The notes under the pieces were generated by a model. It worked only from the letters and a program-made list of their open reading frames with translations, ran no database searches and was not told the origin of the DNA. From contig CAJUFK010000001.1 in assembly GCA_910585535.1 (NCBI GenBank), positions 38,904 through 102,903 on the forward strand: a stretch of 64,000 nt of DNA, given 5' to 3'. The translations under genes were made by a program, and so were the position numbers. The DNA is from an uncultured Angelakisella sp. GTDB lineage: Bacteria; Bacillota; Clostridia; Oscillospirales; Ruminococcaceae. Of the stretch, positions 23,624-31,705 are shown piece by piece. Every line of letters begins with the position of its first letter. Positions within the stretch are counted from its first letter, which is position 1.

Positions 23624-24013
23624 CTAGACGCCGAACGCCTTTAGGCCCTCCATGGCGAGGTCCAGATCCTCCTCCTCTTTAGGCGGTGGGGGAGGGGCGG
23701 CAGCTATTCCGCCGGCGACGCCCGAAAAAGCATTTCGCAGGGCCTCACTGACCATGGAGGAAAGATGGGGCCGAAGCATCTCCAGCAGGGCCTCGTAGTC
23801 CACCTTCTCCACCTTTGCGGGGGCGCCCCCAAAAGCGGAAGCGCCTTCCCCGTTGGCGATAGCTCCACCACTACTCAAATCCGCCAAGACAAGGCGGACA
23901 ATATAGTCCGTCTTGTCAGGCAGGTTCTTTAGGTGCTGGTAGACCTTCATGTGGTCCACGTTGGTGGGCTTAAAGGCGAGTTGCGTCCGGTACTGGATTC
24001 TCTTGTTTGCCAC
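23624..24013 (-). CDS. ParR-like partner of the ParM-like protein
   Basis: A 129-residue protein that begins MANKRIQYRTQLAFKPTN, which could be a ribbon-helix-helix N-terminus. It continues with a helical part (KTDYIVRLVLADL), a low-complexity Gly/Ala linker and an acidic, Pro-rich C-terminus. It lies 33 bases behind the ParM-like gene, the place of the adaptor in type II partition loci, where a small centromere-binding protein links DNA to the filament. The GTG at 24,013 fits AGGAGG better than the ATG six bases upstream. The role rests on position. Confidence 0.6.
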   Translation of the reverse strand: MANKRIQYRTQLAFKPTNVDHMKVYQHLKNLPDKTDYIVRLVLADLSSGGAIANGEGASAFGGAPAKVEKVDYEALLEMLRPHLSSMVSEALRNAFSGVAGGIAAAPPPPPKEEEDLDLAMEGLKAFGV

Positions 24014-24046
24014 AGGCATCACCTCCTGCTCGCCCAATGCACCGCA

Positions 24047-24970
24047 TTATCCCGGATAGGCCACCCCCGCGCTCCGCGCCGCCATCTTCGCATACCCCAT
24101 GGCGTTGGCAGTGACATCCGTCTTAAACAGCACATTGGGGCACACCCGACTCAGAACGCCACGGAAGAGTTCGGAGCCGCCACCCACAAAGAGCAGCATA
24201 TTGACGGAAGGATCGACACCCTTCTCCCGAAGGCTCCGCATCAGGTCATTCGCATACCGCTCGGCCTCCCGACGAATGGTCGCCTGGATGTCCGGGGGGA
24301 GAGTTACCCCGCCCATCAATGTGGATTCAATGTGGTCATCCTCCAGTTCCACATCGTGCTGGGACGACACGACCCTCTGGATAGCGTTGTCCATGTGAAT
24401 CACCCCGAAATTGAAGGAGTGGCAGAAGCTCATGTCAGGTTTCCCCTTAGCCAGCATCACAACATCGGTGGTGTACCCACCAATATCGACAATGTAGGTT
24501 CTGGGGTAATCCTTGAGCTGCCCAAGAAGGTCGGCGGCAGCTGAGAAGCCCTGCGGGTAAACCGTCACTCGGGCAATCTCCACATTCAGTTGGTTGCCAT
24601 TGTACTCGAAGTTGATCTCCTTCCCGTGAGAGAGGAAATATTGGGAGTAGGAATCCCGAAGGAAGGGGATGTGGGTAGGGGGGAGTCCTACCGCCAGGAA
24701 AACCTGGTGTTTCCCCGGGGCAGGCGCCCCGTTGCGGCAAAGCTCCTTTCCGATGGCGAAGAGCGACAGGATGTAGTAGGTGTCATCCAAGCTCTTGTCC
24801 TTGAGATACGGATTGCGCTGCTCCGTAATGGAGTAATACTCGCCCTTGAAACAGAGCATGTCGGTCCTAATTGCGGGGAGCCGCCGCCCGTGCCGCACGA
24901 TGCCTGCGTTGAACACGAAATGAGGGGTCTTTACCAGGCGGTTGCCGGTGTCTACTGCGATGATCTCCAT
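24047..24970 (-). CDS. ParM/StbA-like actin-family partition protein
   Basis: A 307-residue protein. The actin-fold motifs are phosphate-1 EIIAVDTGNRLVK at the N-terminus, phosphate-2 YIVDIGGYTTDVV near 170, and the adenosine motif LLFVGGGSELF near 265. Plasmid actins polymerise to push plasmid copies apart. The start ATG at 24,970 follows AAGGAGG. With the small gene behind it, it forms a partition operon driven by the promoter at 25,044-25,072. This is the best evidence that the element exists as a plasmid. Confidence 0.85.
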   Translation of the reverse strand: MEIIAVDTGNRLVKTPHFVFNAGIVRHGRRLPAIRTDMLCFKGEYYSITEQRNPYLKDKSLDDTYYILSLFAIGKELCRNGAPAPGKHQVFLAVGLPPTHIPFLRDSYSQYFLSHGKEINFEYNGNQLNVEIARVTVYPQGFSAAADLLGQLKDYPRTYIVDIGGYTTDVVMLAKGKPDMSFCHSFNFGVIHMDNAIQRVVSSQHDVELEDDHIESTLMGGVTLPPDIQATIRREAERYANDLMRSLREKGVDPSVNMLLFVGGGSELFRGVLSRVCPNVLFKTDVTANAMGYAKMAARSAGVAYPG

Positions 24971-25043
24971 GACTTAAATACCTCCTTGAATTTAGGGATT
25001 TTTTGCCCACGCCAAATTAAAGCAAGGGTATTCCACATCTATT

Positions 25044-25072
25044 ATTATAGGACATTTGTGCTTTACGGTTAA
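25044..25072 (-). promoter_or_regulatory. Promoter of the partition operon
   Basis: TTAACC (25,067-25,072) and TATAAT (25,044-25,049) on the minus strand, 17-base spacer. The -35 region (TTAACCGTAAAGCAC) is a variant of the TTNNCC(G) promoter class seen at the tRNA array, 12,199 and 32,254. Confidence 0.6.
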
Positions 25073-25199
25073 GTTAAAACAAGTTAATTATTTGTGAATT
25101 TTCTGTGATACAGCATCTAATCCGCTGGTTTATACTATGAAATTGTAGATTGTGAGAACTATGCACCAAAAAATTTACAAAGCCATCGCCATGGGACTG

Positions 25200-25227
25200 T
25201 TGAATTTTCTTAACGGTGAGGTACAAT
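25200..25227 (+). promoter_or_regulatory. Candidate rep promoter
   Basis: TTGAAT (25,200-25,205) and TACAAT (25,222-25,227), spacer 16. A transcript would start near 25,234 and run through the leader, antisense target and attenuator into the primase gene. Confidence 0.5.
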
Positions 25228-25291
25228 TTACACATAGGACCCTCTGGTTTTCGAGGGTATATATTTGTCATTTCGCTCTCGCAGTTAGAGA

Positions 25292-25405
25292 TAAAAAGAA
25301 AAGCCCCCCTTTCGGGGAGCTATCGCCTCCGCGATGGATTACCAGAACTAATCCTCACTTCGGTCTCTGTGGTAGCTCCGGCTTCGCCTCCGGAACCACC
25401 TCATG
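25292..25405 (-). ncRNA. Candidate antisense copy-control RNA
   Basis: The promoter on the minus strand is TTGACA (25,434-25,439), 16-nt spacer with CTTAATTCCACT, TAAAAT (25,412-25,417). The RNA, about 114 nt, folds into short hairpins (CTCCGGC/GCCGGAG type, GATTA/TAATC, ATCGC/GCGAT) and ends in the terminator AGCTCCCC-GAAA-GGGGGGCT with TTTTCTTTTT. It is antisense to the rep leader. The size and layout resemble the antisense RNAs of pIP501/pAMbeta1-type plasmids. Confidence 0.65.
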
Positions 25406-25438
25406 ACTTCTATTTTAAGTGGAATTAAGGATTTGTCA

Positions 25439-25482
25439 ACTGGTTTTCCTTCGATTTTGGGAGGAGAACCAGTATTTTTTTG
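25439..25482 (+). terminator. Attenuator upstream of the primase gene
   Basis: Left arm ACTGGTTTTCCTTC and right arm 25,460-25,473 (GGAGGAGAACCAGT) form 14 pairs including G-U, with loop GATTTTG and then TATTTTTTTG. It lies only about ten bases before the ribosome binding site. The antisense promoter's -35 box begins where the left arm begins. Confidence 0.8.
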
Positions 25483-25503
25483 CATTTTTAGGAGGTGAAC
25501 ACC

Positions 25504-27882
25504 GTGGAGGCAGTCAAAACCAACAGCCAGACCCCTTTCCCCAGCAACACCACAGCTCTGCCCCCGGCGCTCACCAAACCTATCGGGCGTCCCGCCGGCA
25601 CAGGCTACACCTGCGCTGATGACATCAAGAGCATAAAGGATTTCCTGACAGTCCTCCATAGAGGAGTGCGTGGAGCTCGGTGCCTCGCGCAGAAGCACGA
25701 GACGCTCGGCTTCCGACAGTTCCTTCGGTACGACAGTCAGCTGACTGACGATTTTCTCCAGTCGTTTGAGGGGCAAAACGATGTCTATGTCGGGATGAAC
25801 CTCATGCTTAACAAAATCAGGGGGAATGGGAATGTCAAACGCCTCACCGCTCTGTACGCTGACCTGGACTGCTACAAAATCGGGCTTTCTGCGGAGGCAA
25901 CCTATGAACTGCTCTGCCGGGAGTATTTCTTCATTGAAGTTCCGATGCCGTCCATTACCGTCTTTTCCGGTCGCGGCGTGCAGCTCATCTGGCTGATCGA
26001 CGAGGACCCCAAAGCGATCCCTCGTTGGGATAAAGCCGAGAAATTCCTTTGCGAGCGGCTTGAACCCCTGGGGGCTGACCACAAGGCTACCGATCCCGCC
26101 CGAATCCTGCGCCTGCCTTTCACCCGCAATTCCAAGGGGGGAGAGGTTACAGTCAGACAGTTTATCGATGTGGCTTATACTCTTCACGAGATAATCAAGG
26201 GCTATGAGATCCCAATTAAGTATCCCAAAAAACAGCTGAGGGATATGTCTCGCACTGTGCATCCTTATAACACGGCGACCGAGGGTCAACGCATTGCTGC
26301 TCGCAGTATTGCCGAGAGGCTTAGCGTGCCTTGCCCTAATTTTGAGAGCTATAATGAGACCTGTGCATTCATCGGTCGAGGGATGAAGCAGCTCGGATAC
26401 AGCAAATCCAAGAAGTCCAAGTCTTCCCGCAAGAAGGCTCGTCGCAAGCTGTCCAAGTCTACAAGAGCAGGATCGTCGTACTCTGATGCGGTCAATCAAG
26501 CTCGGCTCACAAGTATCATTGAGGATCTCAAAATCCTTGCGACCTTGCGAAAGGGCGTGGATTGCGGCAGAGAGCTGATCCTTTTCCTCATTCGCTATTT
26601 CACAGCTGAATTAACTTATGACTTTGCGTGTGCCCTCAAGGTCTGCCTGGAGGTCAATGAGACCTTTGACTGCCCGCTTCCCCGGGAAGAAGTGCTTGAA
26701 GCCACCCGGAGCGCGGAAAAGCATCTTTCTAAAGGCGGCCTGTACAAATACAAGGACCGCACTCTTTCCGAAGATCTGGGTATCACTATTGAGGAAGAGG
26801 AGCATCTCCACTACCTCACCGCAACCGCTTTCGCCGACCGAAAAAAGGAGAAAGACCGTCTTCGGAAAAAGAACGCCTATCGTGACAAGCTCGCCAAGGA
26901 AGGGGGCGCCCCCCTTTCTGAAAAAATCCAGAAAAAAGTCGTCGCTCTTGCGGAACTCTCCGAGCAAGGGCTTTCTCGTGATGCGATTTGTGCCCAGCTT
27001 GGAATCAGCACCGCTACCTTTTATCGCTATAAGAAGATCGCGGAAAAAATGGCTGCAAACAAAGACACAGAAGTCCCCGTAGATGCCGCCCAGCAGAACG
27101 AGGCCCCGAAGGCAAAGGCGCCTGTGATTGTCGTAAAACAGCACGATATTCCGACGACTGATGTTCAAAGGAGCAAGGCAGAGGTCGTTGACGATCCCCT
27201 GGCTGCCTACATCGCAGAGGGGTGGACCGTCATGGACAACAGCTTTGATCCTTTTGCAACCGACACCCAGATAGACGATGTCAATGATGCCAAATCTACT
27301 GATGATGAGTCCGCTTTCGTGCCTACCCCCTCGTCTCCTGGTTCCCTGTCCGAAAAGACAAAGAACAGGAGGACTAAGACCTCCCTGCCTTCTCATTCTC
27401 ATTTTTTCTCCGCCCCTATTATAGAGCGAACCCCGAAGGGGTTCTGCAAGTTATTTAACCACTGGTGTTATGGAGAAAGGGGATCCTTATTGCCCCGAAA
27501 TCCTGGTGAAAAGGGGAGGGGAGACCCCCGCTGGAGGTGGAAAGTTACCGGAGAGCCTGGATTCTGCACCCGCTGGTGGGGAGGCGCTTGCGCCTTGGAG
27601 GCCCGGTGGTGGCGGAAAGGCTCCCAGAAACCCGGCCCCGGGAAAGGAGGGGGGAGAGGCGGCGGATCCCTGCGTCCGGGCGCTTTCCTCCGTGGACCTT
27701 CCCGGGTTGCGGAAAGCCCTTGGCTGGATGTGCCGGGAGGTGTCTCGCATCGCTCCAGGGGTAGCCCGGAGGGGTCTCTGGGACCACCGGGGCTTGGATG
27801 GGGTCCGTGTCCTTGCCCGGTTGCCAGCGCTCGAGACGGGCCGCCGGGGTGCTCTGGAGAAGTGTTGGAGGCGGTTGCGTAG
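25504..27882 (+). CDS. Replication primase (AEP/RepB-type primase domain) with HTH
   Basis: The open frame gives 792 residues from the GTG at 25,504 (GTG 25,495 overlaps the ribosome binding site). An archaeo-eukaryotic primase domain spans about 30-300: metal site YADLDCYK (Asp120/122), VFSGRGVQLIW (about 155-163) and the family signature DPARILRLPFTRN (about 197-209). A basic Ser/Lys-rich linker and a helical region follow. A resolvase-like helix-turn-helix (LSRDAICAQLGISTATFYRY) sits near 490-510. Beyond about residue 620 the sequence is low-complexity Gly/Arg/Pro and probably not conserved. It is likely the replication initiator-primase, controlled by the upstream attenuator and antisense RNA. 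Confidence 0.8.
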   Translation: MEAVKTNSQTPFPSNTTALPPALTKPIGRPAGTGYTCADDIKSIKDFLTVLHRGVRGARCLAQKHETLGFRQFLRYDSQLTDDFLQSFEGQNDVYVGMNLMLNKIRGNGNVKRLTALYADLDCYKIGLSAEATYELLCREYFFIEVPMPSITVFSGRGVQLIWLIDEDPKAIPRWDKAEKFLCERLEPLGADHKATDPARILRLPFTRNSKGGEVTVRQFIDVAYTLHEIIKGYEIPIKYPKKQLRDMSRTVHPYNTATEGQRIAARSIAERLSVPCPNFESYNETCAFIGRGMKQLGYSKSKKSKSSRKKARRKLSKSTRAGSSYSDAVNQARLTSIIEDLKILATLRKGVDCGRELILFLIRYFTAELTYDFACALKVCLEVNETFDCPLPREEVLEATRSAEKHLSKGGLYKYKDRTLSEDLGITIEEEEHLHYLTATAFADRKKEKDRLRKKNAYRDKLAKEGGAPLSEKIQKKVVALAELSEQGLSRDAICAQLGISTATFYRYKKIAEKMAANKDTEVPVDAAQQNEAPKAKAPVIVVKQHDIPTTDVQRSKAEVVDDPLAAYIAEGWTVMDNSFDPFATDTQIDDVNDAKSTDDESAFVPTPSSPGSLSEKTKNRRTKTSLPSHSHFFSAPIIERTPKGFCKLFNHWCYGERGSLLPRNPGEKGRGDPRWRWKVTGEPGFCTRWWGGACALEARWWRKGSQKPGPGKGGGRGGGSLRPGAFLRGPSRVAESPWLDVPGGVSHRSRGSPEGSLGPPGLGWGPCPCPVASARDGPPGCSGEVLEAVA
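27428..27445. repeat. Inverted repeat GAACCCC-GAA-GGGGTTC
   Basis: A perfect seven-base inverted repeat with a three-base loop marks the point where the primase frame becomes low complexity. There is no T-run. It could be a protein-binding or origin element. Confidence 0.35.
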
Positions 27883-28120
27883 TACCCCCTGGCACCGGTT
27901 CTCAGCAGCGGCAAGGGCGGCTGGTGCGGCGGTTTGGCGTGGCGCCGGACTTGGGTCAGGGGTGTCCCCCTGCTGCCTAACGCAAACGCAGGCACTGGGC
28001 CAGAATGGCGGGGGTTTACACAACACTCCCCAGGCTGGAAACTGGGAGCACACGGACACAACTGTCTGTTTCACCAAAATTGCCCCCAATGTGCCGGGAA
28101 ATTTTCTACACAGGAAATGA
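27470..28120 (+). other. GC-rich segment with overlapping open frames
   Basis: About 600 bases are strongly G/C-rich. The primase frame, a second plus-strand frame (ATG 27,470 to 28,120, 216 residues) and minus-strand frames are all open here. The second frame includes a protein-like part (GLRKALGWMCREVSRIAPGV and DGVRVLARLPALETG), so it may be a real gene, but it has no ribosome binding site. G-runs could form G-quadruplexes. In inc18-type plasmids the origin lies directly after rep, so this is also an origin candidate. Confidence 0.4.
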
Positions 28121-28159
28121 AGAACGAATGTTCTTTTTCGGGATGATGTGTGCTATAAT
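28121..28159 (+). promoter_or_regulatory. Promoter with LexA (SOS) box
   Basis: AGAACGAATGTTCT (28,121-28,134) is a perfect match to the GAAC-N4-GTTC core of the Gram-positive LexA/DinR box. It overlaps a -35 region (TTCTTT, 28,131-28,136), 17 bases before TATAAT (28,154-28,159). The downstream 68-residue gene should be induced by DNA damage. Confidence 0.7.
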
Positions 28160-28194
28160 AAACCTTACGATGTGGACAGAAGGAGGTTCAAACT

Positions 28195-28401
28195 ATGTAC
28201 TACACTGTAGAACTTGAGCAGACTGTTCGTGGTCGGGTGCGGATCGACTCAAAGGGGAGGACCAAGGCGGAGGTCATGGAAGACCTGGAAAAGGAACTGG
28301 TAAATACCCAGCATATCGAGAGTTTTCCCGGAATCAGAATGCTGCCGGACGGGGATGATCTCTCGTACACTGTGATCTCCTGGACAGAGAGCCCGTGGTA
28401 A
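28195..28401 (+). CDS. Small SOS-controlled protein, 68 aa
   Basis: ATG at 28,195 follows AGAAGGAGG. The chain (YYTVELEQTVRGRVRID, then EVMEDLEKELVNTQHIES) reads as a beta-hairpin followed by an amphipathic helix and a short C-terminal strand. No family is recognised. The LexA-box promoter 36 bases upstream makes it a likely DNA-damage response gene. Its place just behind the replication primase suggests a link to replication or mobilisation control, which is inference. Confidence 0.6.
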   Translation: MYYTVELEQTVRGRVRIDSKGRTKAEVMEDLEKELVNTQHIESFPGIRMLPDGDDLSYTVISWTESPW

Positions 28402-28512
28402 GGCGGGGCTGCGTTGTAGTCCGTCCGGTGGGGGCAGCTCCGCCATATTAGGGGTGGCGGAGCCTGATCTTCCCCAGAAGGAAGCGAGCGAAGTTGCGAA
28501 AGGGAAAGTGAG

Positions 28513-28790
28513 TATGGACAGATTGGCTTTGGGAAAGCGGTTGGAAGAGCTGCGCGGGGAGTTCGGGTTTGGCCTGGATGCTGTCGCTGCCTTCCTGGGC
28601 GTCGATGTTAGCCTTGTTGCCAAGCTGGGGAGCGGGTGGGCACCGTGGATATGCTGGAGAAGCTGGGGGACCTGTACGGCTGCGATCTGATCCACAAGCA
28701 TCCGGCGGATGAGTCGAGCGTCTCGGTCGGTGTTCGGCCTTGCAGCCTTGGAGAGGCAGCCATGAATGCCATCCTGGTTCTGACACTCCC
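28513..28790 (+). pseudogene. Frameshifted XRE-family regulator
   Basis: ATG at 28,513 opens MDRLALGKRLEELRGEFGFG, then LDAVAAFLGVDVSLVAKL, a standard XRE helix-turn-helix. In the next frame the expected continuation appears: VDMLEKLGDLYGCDLIHKHP. The shift occurs near 28,625-28,640 (GGGGAGCGGGTGGGCACC); one base appears to be missing. The gene is therefore broken, or the base call is wrong. An inverted repeat (GCTCCGCC/GGCGGAGC, 28,436-28,467) precedes it. Confidence 0.6.
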
Positions 28791-28898
28791 CATGGCTGAA
28801 TCCAGGGGCTTTACGGCGCCAGTTGGTAAGTCTATCCAGTGGGGCAGGGTTCGCTATGTTTTGGGGTGGCGGGTCCTGCCATTTTTCTTTTGTGCTCT

Positions 28899-28937
28899 TG
28901 ACAAATCTTATCTACGTGGGATATACTATGTATATCC
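28899..28937 (+). promoter_or_regulatory. MazEF promoter and operator
   Basis: TTGACA (28,899-28,904) and TATACT (28,923-28,928) with an 18-base spacer. The perfect inverted repeat GGATATAC-TAT-GTATATCC (28,919-28,937) covers the -10 box, a typical antitoxin autoregulation site. Confidence 0.65.
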
Positions 28938-28957
28938 TAATGGGTGGAGGGTTTTTG

Positions 28958-29218
28958 ATGAACACTATAAATGCAAGCATTTGTCGTTGGGGTAATAGCC
29001 GAGGAGTTCGACTGCCAAAAGCGGTGTTGGATATTGTTGGCCTTCACGATGATGATGAGGTGACGCTGTCAATCGTCAAAGATGCCATTGTGATAAAGAA
29101 GGCGGTAAAGACCACAGAGCGATCTTACCCCTCCCTCCGTGAAAGGTTTGACACATATGCGGGTGATTATGTGCCGGAGGAATGGGATGTTGGAAAACCG
29201 ATGGGAAGGGAAATTTAA
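28958..29218 (+). CDS. mazE: MazE/AbrB-type antitoxin
   Basis: An 86-residue protein with an N-terminal SpoVT/AbrB swapped-hairpin domain: SICRWGNSRGVRLPKAVLD, then LHDDDEVTLSIVKDAIVIKK. The C-terminal 35 residues are acidic and would bind and neutralise the toxin. The start ATG at 28,958 follows GGTGGAGGG. The stop is directly followed by the GTG of mazF, so the genes are coupled. The palindrome over the promoter is the likely site of autoregulation. Confidence 0.85.
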   Translation: MNTINASICRWGNSRGVRLPKAVLDIVGLHDDDEVTLSIVKDAIVIKKAVKTTERSYPSLRERFDTYAGDYVPEEWDVGKPMGREI

Positions 29219-29551
29219 GTGGAAAAGATAGAGCAAGGAGATATTATCTGGATAAACTTTGATCCGCAAGCTGGACATGAGGAAAGCAAACGGCGGCCCG
29301 CTCTCGTTGTATCAGGACAAGAGGCGTTGTCTTTGATAAGGGGTTTGGCTTTGGTGTGCCCGATTTCCAGCCATTCCCGTCCGTTCCCAACTCATGTTGT
29401 TCTGGATAACCGGACAAAGATAACTGGGCTTATTCTTTGCGAGCAGGTAAAGTCGCTGGATATTGAAGCCAGAAATGCGGTTTTCATCGAGAAAGCTCCG
29501 AACGAAATTGTCCAAGAAGTTCTGGACATCATCCACAGCATGCTGGATTGA
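29219..29551 (+). CDS. mazF: MazF toxin (endoribonuclease)
   Basis: A 110-residue MazF with the family motifs: GDIIWINFDPQAGHEESKRR at the N-terminus, PALVVSG, LVCPISSHSRPFPTHV in the middle and GLILCEQVKSLDI near residue 75. MazF cuts mRNA at short sequences. The GTG start immediately follows the mazE stop. This is the intact module of the window and probably stabilises the element or the adjoining restriction-like gene. Confidence 0.9.
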   Translation: MEKIEQGDIIWINFDPQAGHEESKRRPALVVSGQEALSLIRGLALVCPISSHSRPFPTHVVLDNRTKITGLILCEQVKSLDIEARNAVFIEKAPNEIVQEVLDIIHSMLD

Positions 29552-29666
29552 CGAACAGGATGACCAGAAACATATGAATATCTGTGACCTCGACGATGAG
29601 GAATACAGCATTAGCGATGCCGATAAAACAATTACGAGAAGTTTCTACGGATTGGAGGACAAATAA
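29552..29666 (+). pseudogene. Remnant of the gene preceding the Res-like helicase
   Basis: Between mazF and the helicase gene a short frame reads MNICDLDDEEYSISDADKT, then ITRSFYGLEDK, and stops at 29,664-29,666, two bases before the next ATG. It looks like the C-terminal end of a longer protein. In type III systems the modification subunit gene lies here, so it may be all that is left of a mod gene. The match is by position and feel only. Confidence 0.35.
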
Positions 29667-29667
29667 A

Positions 29668-31680
29668 ATGTTTCTATATCAACAAATAGACTCAATCCGT
29701 GACTTCTCTCCGATTGCATATAAAGAGTTGCCAGATTATATTCCCGCCAATCTGAACCCGATGTTCAAATTGCGCCCGTATCAGGAACACGCCTTCCGAA
29801 ACTTCATCACTTTCTATGAAAGCGATAAGTGCCCAAATCCAACGCAAGTCTTGTTTCATATGGCTACCGGCAGCGGCAAGACACTTATTATGGCAGGGCT
29901 GATTATTTATCTCTATAAACTCGGATACCGCAACTTTCTTTTCTTTGTGAATTTTGATAATATTGTCAAAAAGACGAGAGACAATTTTTTGAACGCAGCT
30001 TCGGCAAAGTATCTCTTCGCAGAGGAAATCATCATCGATGGTGAACGTATCCGTGTCAATGAAGTGAGCAATTTCCAAGGTGCAAGCCCCGATGTTATAA
30101 ACATCTGCTTTACGACCACACAAGGGCTTCATTCAGATATGTGGCTCCCGAAAGAAAATTCCCTGTCCTTTGATGACTTCTCCAACGCAAAGACAGTTCT
30201 GATCGCCGATGAAGCGCATCACCTGAATGTGGCGACACGGCGCGGCAAATCGAACGCAACGGAGGAATCGCTGCGTCAAAGCTGGGAAATGACGGTGCGC
30301 CGCATCTTTGAGTTGAACCGTGATAATCTTCTACTTGAATTTACAGCGACCTGTGACCTACAGAATCCATTTATTTTGAGCGAATATGAGAATAAGATTA
30401 TTTTCGATTACCCGCTCCGCAAATTCCGCGAGGAGAAGTATTCAAAGCAGGTGCGGGCAATCCGAGCAGACATAGGGTATACAGACCGTATGTTGACAGC
30501 TCTGATGTTCAGCCAGTACCGTCTGAAGGTTTTTCAAGACCACAGACTCCAAATTAAACCGGTAGTGCTTTTCAAAGCAAAAACTATCGCTGAAAGCAAG
30601 CGCTTTGAGCAAAATTTTCACGAGCTGATGCGAACGCTTACTGGTGTGATGTTGGAGAACATCGTCAAATCCTCTCCGCTTATGGAAGTGGCACGGATGG
30701 CAGAGTATTATGCGTCCAAGGGTATCGACTTCGATGAATTAGCGCAGGAGTTGTGTGAGGATTTCAGCCCGGACCACTGTATTTCTGTTAATGATGATAA
30801 AGAGGCAAACGAGCGACAGCTGCTTCTAAATTCCCTTGAGAGTCTTAAAAATCCGTACCGCGCAATTTTTGAAGTAAAAAAACTGGATGAGGGATGGGAT
30901 GTCTTGAACCTCTTTGATATTGTGCGCCTGTATGAAACGCGAGACGCTTCCAAAAGGAAACCCAGCGCAAGTACGATTGCCGAGGCGCAACTGATTGGGC
31001 GCGGTGCAAGGTATTGTCCATTCGTTATCGACGAGGATGATGAGAAATACAAACGCAAGTACGATGGAGATATTGACAATCCACTCCGCGTTTGCGAAGA
31101 ACTATATTACCATTGCCAATATGACAGTCGTTATATCGATGAATTGAATAAGGTGCTCATTGCTACAGGCATTATGCCGGATAGCCAGACGGAAGTGCGC
31201 TGTCTGCTAAAAGATGATTTTTATAAGCCAGGTATCGTATTTCAAAACAGACGCAAGGTCAAGAGCCGCAAAAACATTATGGAATTGCTGCCATCTATCC
31301 GCAACAAAGAGTACATAGTTACTATTAACACAGGCAAAATGGCGATGGACACTATGATGGCGGATACCCACACTAACTCCACAATTATAACATATCGACA
31401 TAGAACGACCATTGGCAACATGGCGGCATACAGCTATTCCATTGTGCACAGAGCTTTGCGTCGAATCGACATTTTGAAATTCAGTACCCTTCACCGTTAT
31501 TTCCCCAATCTTAAATCCACACGCGAATTTATTACTGATGAGGCTTATCTCGGCAATGTGAAGGTACTCATCGAAACTTGCGACGAAATACCAACTCCGG
31601 AGACCTATTTTGAAGCGTGCCTTTATGTCCTGACAAAAATCGGTGGGGAGATTTCGACAATCGAAGAGACTTATGAATGA
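29668..31680 (+). CDS. Type III restriction Res-like helicase, probably truncated
   Basis: A 670-residue SF2 helicase. Walker A is HMATGSGKT (about 65-73), motif II is ADEAHHLN (about 180), and the late motifs VKKLDEGWDVLN and QLIGRGARY (about 441-449) are typical of Res subunits of type III restriction enzymes. Complete Res proteins are longer and end in a PD-(D/E)XK nuclease domain, which I do not see here; the chain ends soon after YVLTKIGGEIS. The ATG at 29,668 follows GGAGG. No modification gene is present. Codon use is clearly more AT-rich than in the neighbours, so this island was acquired separately. It may act as an anti-phage helicase or be a decaying restriction system. Confidence 0.75.
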   Translation: MFLYQQIDSIRDFSPIAYKELPDYIPANLNPMFKLRPYQEHAFRNFITFYESDKCPNPTQVLFHMATGSGKTLIMAGLIIYLYKLGYRNFLFFVNFDNIVKKTRDNFLNAASAKYLFAEEIIIDGERIRVNEVSNFQGASPDVINICFTTTQGLHSDMWLPKENSLSFDDFSNAKTVLIADEAHHLNVATRRGKSNATEESLRQSWEMTVRRIFELNRDNLLLEFTATCDLQNPFILSEYENKIIFDYPLRKFREEKYSKQVRAIRADIGYTDRMLTALMFSQYRLKVFQDHRLQIKPVVLFKAKTIAESKRFEQNFHELMRTLTGVMLENIVKSSPLMEVARMAEYYASKGIDFDELAQELCEDFSPDHCISVNDDKEANERQLLLNSLESLKNPYRAIFEVKKLDEGWDVLNLFDIVRLYETRDASKRKPSASTIAEAQLIGRGARYCPFVIDEDDEKYKRKYDGDIDNPLRVCEELYYHCQYDSRYIDELNKVLIATGIMPDSQTEVRCLLKDDFYKPGIVFQNRRKVKSRKNIMELLPSIRNKEYIVTINTGKMAMDTMMADTHTNSTIITYRHRTTIGNMAAYSYSIVHRALRRIDILKFSTLHRYFPNLKSTREFITDEAYLGNVKVLIETCDEIPTPETYFEACLYVLTKIGGEISTIEETYE

Positions 31681-31705
31681 ACAAATCTATGGCAATCCGC
31701 CCTGA

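Larger units (their letters stand above)
25234..25503 (+). promoter_or_regulatory. rep mRNA leader with attenuator
   Basis: The leader begins with hairpin ACCCTC-TGGTTTTC-GAGGGT, whose loop region contains CTGGTTTTC (25,244-25,252). Near its end ACTGGTTTTCC starts a 14-pair terminator stem (25,439-25,473) followed by TATTTTTTTG and then the AGGAGG of the primase gene. The early CTGGTTTTC is identical to the terminator's left arm, so it can pair with the right arm (GAGAACCAG) and prevent termination. A divergent RNA (25,292-25,405) is complementary to the middle of the leader. Confidence 0.65.
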
